This document shows, piece by piece, positions 7,678 to 13,588 of a DNA stretch of 46,381 nt (position 1 is its first letter; each line of letters opens with the position of its first letter). The notes under the pieces were generated by a model that saw only the letters and a program-made list of their open reading frames with translations, did no database searches and was not told where the DNA came from. The stretch comes from [Streptosporangium] indianense (lineage in GTDB: Bacteria; Actinomycetota; Actinomycetes; Streptomycetales; Streptomycetaceae): contig NZ_JAKEIO010000057.1 of assembly GCF_021474405.1 (NCBI RefSeq), positions 1-46,381 on the forward strand. Direction: 5' to 3'. Position numbers and translations under genes: made by a program.

Positions 7678-8457
7678 TCAGGCTCCCGTGATGTCGCGGT
7701 CCGTAACCTGGCGAGCGCCTCCCCAGGTCTGTTCGATGCTATTCGCGTACGTGTCGAACAGGCCGCCGCCCGGCATGCGACGCAGATGGAAGACGGGGGC
7801 CATGTAGGCGCCGATGCCGTAGACGTGGGGATTGACGAGCATCTCGTCATCGGACCGGTAGATGGAGTTGTAGAGCGTCGTGGCGTGCAGCCGGAAGCTG
7901 ATCTCAGGGTGGCTCTTGAAGAGGGGCCGGTAGTTCACCAACGCGTTACGAATCTTGCCATCCATGATCCGGTGTCCCTCGTCTATGCCGCGCTGTCGAA
8001 CGGCCTCACAGCCCGGGTCTCCGAGCAGGATGCGCACCTGAGTGGTCCCTTCAACCTTCTTCTTCAGAAGGTCGATGAACAGGGGGTCCTCCGACAGGAA
8101 GAGCCCGGAGTAGACGAGCACGTCAAGGTTCGTCTCGGCTCGCTCGTACATCTCACGCCACAGGTTTGGCGGCACCGTGTGGCGGTGCGGGTAGACGGCC
8201 ACAATCTCCGCTTTGGACAGGTCTGTTGCACTCTCCAGCGTGCGGCTGTCGTCCCACAGCGTCGTCACGTCGACCTGGAGCGTGGCGGCTGTGGCGTACT
8301 GGTGTCGCCGATACGGAACCTTCCCTTGCGTGATCCAACGTTCGACCGTCTTCGGGTTGACCTTGATCTCTTCGGCCAGGTCCTGAACGGACATGCCGCG
8401 CGCCAACAGGGCTGACCGCAAACGCTCGTTGGACATCTGCACCCCCCGGTGGGACAT
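7678..8457 (-). CDS. XRE-family protein with phospholipase-D-like C-terminal domain
   Basis: 259 residues. The N-terminus is a helix-turn-helix (LRSALLARGMSVQDLAEEI, NPKTVERWITQGKVP). The rest (about 95-259) resembles the PLD-like region common in actinobacterial HTH proteins (DUF5919 type, from memory): YSGLFL, VRILLGDPGC and a late His-x(n)-Ser/Asp stretch, FRLHATTLYNSIYRSDDEML, in place of a canonical HKD. ATG 8457 has a GAGG ribosome site 7 bases upstream; ATG 8436 is an alternative. It is co-transcribed with the Nudix gene. Probable role: ligand- or damage-responsive regulator of the element. The divergent intergenic region in front of it carries the main operator. Confidence 0.82.
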   Translation of the reverse strand: MSHRGVQMSNERLRSALLARGMSVQDLAEEIKVNPKTVERWITQGKVPYRRHQYATAATLQVDVTTLWDDSRTLESATDLSKAEIVAVYPHRHTVPPNLWREMYERAETNLDVLVYSGLFLSEDPLFIDLLKKKVEGTTQVRILLGDPGCEAVRQRGIDEGHRIMDGKIRNALVNYRPLFKSHPEISFRLHATTLYNSIYRSDDEMLVNPHVYGIGAYMAPVFHLRRMPGGGLFDTYANSIEQTWGGARQVTDRDITGA

Positions 8458-8592
8458 CTAGGGACCTCTTGACCGTAGTGAGAACTCCCCGAGCTGTCCA
8501 CGTACGGGGTGACCAACTCCCCTGACCTGCCGCGACTCTGGTGGTGCGTCAAGAAGTCCCGGCGCAAAGCCCAAGAAGTTCTGTGGCTCTAC

Positions 8593-8634
8593 TTGACGGA
8601 ACCTTATGCAGTACCTGTAAAACAGGTACTGCAT
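8593..8634 (+). promoter_or_regulatory. Main promoter with 29-bp palindromic operator
   Basis: A perfect 13-bp inverted repeat with a 3-base centre (8606-8618, AAA, 8622-8634). A -35-like TTGACG (8593-8598) is followed after 17 bases by TGTAAA (8616-8621), inside the palindrome, so a bound repressor would block the promoter. It faces the long transfer operon. The GntR protein, a KorSA-like repressor, or the XRE protein encoded next to it are the candidate ligands. Confidence 0.65.
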
Positions 8635-8942
8635 TAGCGGACGGGATAGCTCGGCAGGAAGGCGGCTTCGGCCGCACGCCGCGAGCCCCGTACCGGGTGA
8701 TCTTTGAGAACGCTCCGCTGCTGACGGAGCTGCATAAGCGGGCTTCTGAGCCGTCTCCCCCGAAGTGACGGCCGCGCGGCTGCAAGACCGCGCACCTGCA
8801 CTACTTCAACCCTCCGCAGCTCAAGCGCTGCGGCCGGTTGCCTCCCCTGCCCGTCTGGCTCCGCACTTCGGTGCGGGTGTCGTACGGGCGGGGCGTGGGG
8901 AGCCGAGAGGGCTTCGCCCTTCACCAGTCGAGAGGACTGTTC
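8635..8942 (+). other. Long leader between operator and first operon gene
   Basis: About 300 bases without a convincing gene. It contains a UUCG-capped hairpin (arms 8861-8866 and 8871-8876) and a second hairpin (8908-8920) shortly before the first gene. A 23-codon frame starting GTG 8697 and ending at 8768 (MIFENAPLLTELHK...) has no clear ribosome site. The length and structure suggest a structured 5' untranslated region. Confidence 0.4.
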
Positions 8943-9122
8943 ATGGACCGCATGAAGGCACAGGCCGCGAAGAACCGTGAGGCGGCGAAGGTGCTGCGCC
9001 GCCGGGGCAAGAACACCGCCGCGAAGGAGATGGAGGCCCGGGCCGACGAACTGGAGTCCGGCCGGGTCACCGACTGCACTGACGCCGTCAGTGGCCTCAT
9101 CTCCTGGGCCTTTCGCCGCTGA
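8943..9122 (+). CDS. Small basic protein, first gene of transfer operon
   Basis: 59-residue, highly charged helical protein (KNREAAKVLRRRGKNTAAKE...) ending in a hydrophobic stretch (GLISWAFRR). ATG 8943 is preceded by a GAGAGG ribosome site; the longer upstream frame has none. It is followed by a strong hairpin. I do not recognise the family. Its place, first behind the main operator, is where pSAM2 has its activator Pra, but no sequence similarity is claimed. Confidence 0.6.
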   Translation: MDRMKAQAAKNREAAKVLRRRGKNTAAKEMEARADELESGRVTDCTDAVSGLISWAFRR

Positions 9123-9150
9123 CCTGGCGCTACCCCTTCATCAACGGCGC

Positions 9151-9180
9151 GCGGCTCCCGGGTGGCACCCCGGGAGCCGC
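9151..9180 (+). terminator. Stem-loop after first operon gene
   Basis: Perfect 12-bp GC-rich inverted repeat (9151-9162 with 9169-9180) and 6-base loop, no T-run. It could stop part of the transcripts, or protect the upstream mRNA end, so that the first small protein is made in excess. Confidence 0.65.
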
Positions 9181-9217
9181 TGTCGGGCCGTTCACCTGTG
9201 AGAGGACACACGACCCA

Positions 9218-9487
9218 ATGAAGACCATCGTCACTGTTCAGGACGCTGTTACCGCGTTCGCCGACTTCATGGAGCCGACGGACGCTGAGCTGGACGCGAT
9301 CGAGCAGGAGATGCCCGTCATCCTGGCGGACGTTGACCTGCTGGACGCGCAGATCATCACCCTGGACCGCATCCCGACCGAGCTGGACAACCGGCGCCTT
9401 CGCCGGGCCCGCCGCCGGGCGCTGGCCGCCCGCGTCTCCCTGGCCAACCGCACTATCAACGAGACCGTGCCGGGGGGTGCGGCATGA
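9218..9487 (+). CDS. DUF6284-like small protein
   Basis: 89 residues: an acidic helical N-terminus (EPTDAELDAIEQEMPVILADVDLLDAQI) and a strongly basic C-terminal half (RRLRRARRRALAAR). It looks like the DUF6284 proteins I associate with Streptomyces integrative elements; function unknown. A GAGAGG ribosome site precedes the ATG. Its stop overlaps the start of the next gene (ATGA), so translation is coupled to the Pycsar-effector-like protein. Confidence 0.7.
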   Translation: MKTIVTVQDAVTAFADFMEPTDAELDAIEQEMPVILADVDLLDAQIITLDRIPTELDNRRLRRARRRALAARVSLANRTINETVPGGAA

Positions 9488-9930
9488 GCGCCACGGAACG
9501 GAGCCTGACGGCCGCGCACGCTGAGGTGAAGGCGGAGATCGCGCGGACCGACACCAAGACCGGTCTGCTGCTGGCGTTCGTCGGCGCGGTGCTGGCCGGC
9601 GCCTGGACGGTTGCCCGTGATCTGCCGCTGAACCTGCCCGCCTACCTCGTGGGCGGGACCGGTATCGCGCTGCTTGTGACGGCGGCCGGTCTGCTGCTGC
9701 GCTCCACCCGGCCGAACCTGCGCGGCCGGCACGGGTTCCCGCTGTGGGCCACGCTCACGGCCGAGGAGATCACCGACGCCGTCGCGACCGACCTGGCCGC
9801 CGACATCGCCGGACTGTCCCGGCTCGCGGTCGCCAAGTTCACGACCCTGCGCCGCGCGGTCGACCTCACCCTGATCGGCGGCGGACTGCTCATCGCCGCC
9901 GCGCTGCTCACCATCGGGAGTGCCCGGTGA
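9484..9930 (+). CDS. Pycsar-effector-like (PycTM/DUF5706-type) membrane protein
   Basis: 148-residue protein with two adjacent membrane helices (about 26-45 and 53-73), a soluble helical segment, and a third membrane helix near the C-terminus (about 126-145). The segment ARTDTKTGLLLAFVGAVLAG matches the A-D-x-K-x-x-x-LL pattern before the first helix in PycTM-type (DUF5706) proteins. In Pycsar defence such proteins open the membrane on binding cyclic pyrimidine mononucleotides made by an adjacent cyclase. Here the next gene, overlapping by 4 bases (GTGA), is a GGDEF cyclase instead. The match is by eye; a generic transfer membrane protein is the alternative. Confidence 0.7.
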   Translation: MSATERSLTAAHAEVKAEIARTDTKTGLLLAFVGAVLAGAWTVARDLPLNLPAYLVGGTGIALLVTAAGLLLRSTRPNLRGRHGFPLWATLTAEEITDAVATDLAADIAGLSRLAVAKFTTLRRAVDLTLIGGGLLIAAALLTIGSAR

Positions 9931-10604
9931 ACGGTCTGCTGCACACGCTGTCCGCCGCGGGCCCGCTCGCGGCCGGGTGGGGTATCCACGGCCTGTGGAT
10001 GCGCCGCCGCCTGACCGCCGCCCGCCGTGACCCGCTGTCGGGGCTGTGGACGCGGGAGGCGTTCGAATCCCGCGCCGCCCGCACCCTGGCCCGCCGCCCG
10101 CACGTCGTAGTCCTCCTGGTCGACCTCGACGGCTTCAAGGCCGTCAACGACCGTTTCGGGCACGCCGCCGGGGATGCCGCGATCCGCGCTACCGCCGCGA
10201 GCCTGACCGACGCCCTGAACGAGCGTCCGGGGGCGGTCGCCACACGGCTGGGCGGGGATGAGTTCGCCGCCGTCATCCCGCTCACCGAACCGGGCGGGCT
10301 GCCGTGGCTCTTGCGCGGCCTGCACCACGAGATCACCGCCCCGTTCCGCCACGCCGGCCGTGACCTGACGGTGGGCGCCTCGATCGGCGCCGCCCTCTCC
10401 TCCGACCTCACCTCCGAGGCTTCCCGCCCGGGTGAGGCGCTGGGGGCGCTGCTGCGGCTGGCGGACGAAGCCATGTACGCGGTCAAGCGCGCCGGGGGCG
10501 GCTGGCACTACCCCGCGATGAGTGCCCCCGCCGCGGGCACGACGGCCGGGCGGCGCACCGGGCGGCCCGGCACCCACACCACGTACCGGAAAGGAGCGGC
10601 ATGA
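9927..10604 (+). CDS. GGDEF-domain diguanylate cyclase
   Basis: 225 residues. A short hydrophobic N-terminus (about 3-24) could anchor it in the membrane; a single GGDEF domain follows. Catalytic features are present: LVDLDGFKAVND (metal- and guanine-binding Asp/Asn), GHAAGD, and RLGGDEFAAVI. The position of the inhibitory I-site (RxxD, followed by three residues and the Arg before GGDEF) reads RPGA, so its Asp is missing and product inhibition is probably lost. There is no sensor or EAL domain. Reaction by family: 2 GTP to c-di-GMP. GTG 9927 overlaps the effector-like gene's stop, and its own stop overlaps the DUF2637 gene's ATG, so output is tied to transfer-operon translation. Confidence 0.88.
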   Translation: MNGLLHTLSAAGPLAAGWGIHGLWMRRRLTAARRDPLSGLWTREAFESRAARTLARRPHVVVLLVDLDGFKAVNDRFGHAAGDAAIRATAASLTDALNERPGAVATRLGGDEFAAVIPLTEPGGLPWLLRGLHHEITAPFRHAGRDLTVGASIGAALSSDLTSEASRPGEALGALLRLADEAMYAVKRAGGGWHYPAMSAPAAGTTAGRRTGRPGTHTTYRKGAA

Positions 10605-11614
10605 GTGCCGAGAGCATTCCCCCCGCCACCGGCGCGCCCGCTTCCGGGGTGCCGCCGCTGACCCGCCCGGAGATGGGCCTTGCCGGACTCGGGGCGCTGG
10701 CTGCCGCCGGCGTCGGCGCGCTGGGGCTGGTCTCTTCCTTCGACGCCGTATCGGCCGCCGCCGCCCGCTGGGGGTTCAGCGAGCCGTGGATGCTGCCCGT
10801 CGGAATCGACGTGGCCATCCCGGTGTTCACCGTGGCCAACCTACTGCTGATCCGCATGGACATGGCCCTGGCCTGGGTGCGGTTCGTTCCCTGGATGCTG
10901 ACCCTGATCACCTGCGGCCTGAACATCGCCGCCGGACACAACGTGTGGGCCAAGATCGCGCACGGCACGATGCCGCTGCTGTGGGTGGTCTTTTCCGAGA
11001 TCGGCGCGCACATCTACGCCGTCCGGATCGGCGCCGCCACCGGCCGCCGCATGGAGAAGATCCGCGTCTCGCGGTGGCTGCTCGCCCCGACCTCGACGTT
11101 CGCGCTGTGGCGGCGCATGACGCTGTGGGAGGTCACCTCATACGCCGTGGCGCTGGAGCTGGAGCGGGAACGGCAGTTGGCCCGTGCGGAGTTGCGCGAG
11201 CGCTACGGCTGGCGCTGGCGGTCTAAGACGCCCCGGCGCGAGCGGGTCATGCTGCGCATGGGCGACCACGCCCCCGCCGGGCCTGAAAAGGCCACCCCCG
11301 CCCCGCCGCAGCCCACGAGCGCTGAGAGCGGCGAGGCGGCGGCTGGAGGCAAGGCGCCAGTCCCGCGCCGCCGCCCGGCGTCCAAAGCCAAGTCCATGAC
11401 CCGGCAGCGCTCTTTCGACGAGGTGCTGAGCGAGGCGCGCACGGTGACCGCCGACTGGCCCGAGACGGAGCTGACCGCCGACCGGTTGCGGACCAGGCTG
11501 CGGACCTCGCAGGACAACGCCCGCAAGCTGCGCGACACGCTGAAGGCCGAGCGCATGGAGGGCTCCGGACTGGACGCCGTCGACAACTCCGTCGGCGCGG
11601 GGGTGGCGGCATGA
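10601..11614 (+). CDS. DUF2637 membrane protein, spread-type
   Basis: 337 residues. Four membrane helices in the first half (about 25-50, 63-85, 91-112 and 120-142; FDAVSAAA, WMLPVGIDVAIPVF, LNIAAGHN) match the DUF2637 family. A long soluble, proline- and charge-rich C-terminal half ends in a helix-rich segment (ADRLRTRLRTSQDNARKLRDTLKAER) that looks like a small DNA-binding domain. DUF2637 proteins are common on actinomycete conjugative elements, often counted among spread (Spd) proteins. Overlaps neighbours by ATGA at both ends. Confidence 0.8.
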   Translation: MSAESIPPATGAPASGVPPLTRPEMGLAGLGALAAAGVGALGLVSSFDAVSAAAARWGFSEPWMLPVGIDVAIPVFTVANLLLIRMDMALAWVRFVPWMLTLITCGLNIAAGHNVWAKIAHGTMPLLWVVFSEIGAHIYAVRIGAATGRRMEKIRVSRWLLAPTSTFALWRRMTLWEVTSYAVALELERERQLARAELRERYGWRWRSKTPRRERVMLRMGDHAPAGPEKATPAPPQPTSAESGEAAAGGKAPVPRRRPASKAKSMTRQRSFDEVLSEARTVTADWPETELTADRLRTRLRTSQDNARKLRDTLKAERMEGSGLDAVDNSVGAGVAA

Positions 11615-11943
11615 AGTCTCAGCCCCTGGTCGCCGTCAACGTTTGGCGGCCGGTGATGGAGTCGGCGGGTTGGCGCTGCCAGTGCACTGGGCAGTGCGGC
11701 AACCCGCACGCCAAGACCGATGGCCGCTGCCCGCGCGAGCACGACCGCTACACCAGCAAGCGCGGTCACCGCGTCCGCCTGATGGCGGCGCCCGCCGATG
11801 TGCTCACGCCGCCGGTGAAGGCCGTCACGCTCCCGGCTGAGGAGCTGCGGGCCTGGTGCCCGGAGTGCCACACCGCGGCTGCCCGCAAGACCCGCACCGC
11901 CACGGCGCCCGCCGACGAAGCGCCGGGCCTGTTCGAGATCTGA
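11611..11943 (+). CDS. Cys-rich, HNH-like small protein
   Basis: 110 residues with CQCTGQCG near residue 23, a later Cys, and WCPECH in the second half: spacing consistent with one structural zinc site. The layout (Cys cluster, RCPREHDRY, WCPECHTAAA) recalls HNH-type zinc-bound folds in AICEs, but the catalytic His-Asn-His set is not clear. It overlaps the DUF2637 stop by 4 bases and precedes the methyltransferase gene by 28 bases. A nuclease or DNA-binding accessory role is only a guess. Confidence 0.65.
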   Translation: MKSQPLVAVNVWRPVMESAGWRCQCTGQCGNPHAKTDGRCPREHDRYTSKRGHRVRLMAAPADVLTPPVKAVTLPAEELRAWCPECHTAAARKTRTATAPADEAPGLFEI

Positions 11944-11971
11944 CTCACCTACATCCGAAGGGAGTTCAGGC

Positions 11972-13459
11972 GTGAGCCTGACGTTCACGGATCTGTTCTG
12001 CGGCGCGGGCGGTTCCTCTACCGGGCTGGTCGCGGCCGGGCTGGAGTTACGGCTGGCCGCGAACCACTGGAAGCGGGCCGTGGAGACGCACGCGGCCAAC
12101 CACCGCGATGCCGACCACCTGTGCGCGGATATCAACAACTACGACATGCGGCGCCTGCCCAGGACGGACATCCTGTGGGCCTCGCCTATCTGCACGGAGA
12201 TCTCCCCGGCTGGCGGGCGCCGCCGCACGCACGGCCAGCTCGCCTTGGACCTTGAGGAGTACGGCCGGGTGGAGGACGCGGGGTGGGAGCGCACCAGGGC
12301 GACCGCCTACGACGTGATCCGCGCGACCGAGGTGCACCGCTACAAGGCGGTGCTGTGTGAGAACGTGCTGGAGTTCGCCGTTGACTGGGAGCTGTTCGAC
12401 TGGTGGCGCAAGGGCATGGAAATGCTCGGCTACCGCTCCCAGATCGTCTCGGTGTCCTCCGCCCACATCGGGGGTGCGGACAACGCGCCTGCACCGCAGT
12501 GGCGGGACCGCATCTACGTCGTCTTCACCCGCACCGACGTCCCCATGCCGGACCTGAAGCCGTCTCCACCCGCCTGGTGCCCCGAGTGCGGTGAGGACGT
12601 GTTCGCGGTGCAGACGTGGCGCAACGGGCGCCGGGTGGGCAAGTACAAGCAGCAGTACGACTACCGCTGTCCCAACACCGCCTGCCGCCACGCGATCGTG
12701 GAGCCCTACGTGCGTCCGGCCGCGTCCATCATCGACTGGACGAACCTGGGCGTGCGGATCGGGGACCGCCCGGCGCACGGGCTGCGACCCTTGGCCGCGA
12801 ACACCGTCAAGCGCATTCGTGCCGGGCTGAACCTGCTGGGCCGGGAGCGGATGGTGCTCACGGTCAACCACGGCGGACACGACGGCCGCGCGGTCCCCGC
12901 CGACGCCGCTCCGCTCGCGGCTCGCACCGCGAAGATCGGGGATGCGGTGCTGGTTCCGTCGGGCGGGACCTGGAACACCCAGCCGACCCACGCAGGTGAG
13001 CCGATGCGCACCCGGCTGGCCAACCCCAAGGGGTTCGAGGCGCTGCTGACCCCGCCGCATGCCGATGACTCGTTCATCGTCACCCTGCGCCGCAACGCCA
13101 CCGCCCGACCGGTCTCCACCCCGGTCGACACTGTGACCGGACAGGGTCGGCATCACTGGCTCGTCATCCCATACCGCAACGCAGGCACCAAGTCGGCCGG
13201 CGAGCCGCTGCACACGCTCGGCACGAAGGACTCCGCCGCCCTGCTCGGTCCCGCACCGGAGTTGGACGACTGCCACTACCGGATGATCCAGCCGCGCGAG
13301 CAGTTGCTCGCGCAGCGCTTCCCGGCTGACTACATCGTCCACGGCAACAAGGGCGAGCAGACGATGCAGGCCGGGAACGCCGTGTCCTGCAACGTCGCCC
13401 AGTGGATCGGCGAACGCGTCACCGACGCCCTGTCCCGCACTGCGGCCCACGCCGCCTGA
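11972..13459 (+). CDS. DNA (cytosine-5-)-methyltransferase
   Basis: 495-residue C5 methyltransferase. Motif I is DLFCGAGGSSTGL (7-19). Motif IV, normally PCQxxS, reads SPICTEIS with the catalytic Cys at 74. Motif VI is CENV (129-132), and motif VIII QWRDRIYVVF. A Cys4 zinc ribbon (CPECGED ... CPNTAC) is inserted in the target-recognition region, and a final conserved block (MQAGNAVSCNVAQWI) is motif X-like. GTG 11972 has an AAGGGAG ribosome site. No cognate restriction enzyme is visible in the element, so it is a solitary enzyme. It may modify the element's DNA to avoid host restriction after transfer, which is inference. Confidence 0.9.
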   Translation: MSLTFTDLFCGAGGSSTGLVAAGLELRLAANHWKRAVETHAANHRDADHLCADINNYDMRRLPRTDILWASPICTEISPAGGRRRTHGQLALDLEEYGRVEDAGWERTRATAYDVIRATEVHRYKAVLCENVLEFAVDWELFDWWRKGMEMLGYRSQIVSVSSAHIGGADNAPAPQWRDRIYVVFTRTDVPMPDLKPSPPAWCPECGEDVFAVQTWRNGRRVGKYKQQYDYRCPNTACRHAIVEPYVRPAASIIDWTNLGVRIGDRPAHGLRPLAANTVKRIRAGLNLLGRERMVLTVNHGGHDGRAVPADAAPLAARTAKIGDAVLVPSGGTWNTQPTHAGEPMRTRLANPKGFEALLTPPHADDSFIVTLRRNATARPVSTPVDTVTGQGRHHWLVIPYRNAGTKSAGEPLHTLGTKDSAALLGPAPELDDCHYRMIQPREQLLAQRFPADYIVHGNKGEQTMQAGNAVSCNVAQWIGERVTDALSRTAAHAA

Positions 13460-13513
13460 GCTCTCAGGAATCTCTGATAGTTACGCCCCGTTTGGGGCCG
13501 ACGATTCACTTCA

Positions 13514-13554
13514 CGGGCCCGGCCGCCCACCTCCTACAGCGTCGGCCGGGCCCG
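13514..13554 (+). terminator. Stem-loop between methyltransferase and translocase genes
   Basis: Perfect 12-bp GC inverted repeat (13514-13525 with 13543-13554) around a 17-base loop, in the 129-bp gap between the two genes. No T-run. Likely a partial terminator or mRNA processing/stability element separating the operon into two blocks. Confidence 0.6.
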
Positions 13555-13588
13555 CTCTCCCTCGCACCCGAAAGTGGAAGGACCCTCA

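Noticed and set aside
8541..8768. 75-residue frame over the main promoter
   Set aside because: It runs through the palindrome and promoter signals; only a weak 23-codon piece after the start site could be translated, without a clear ribosome site.
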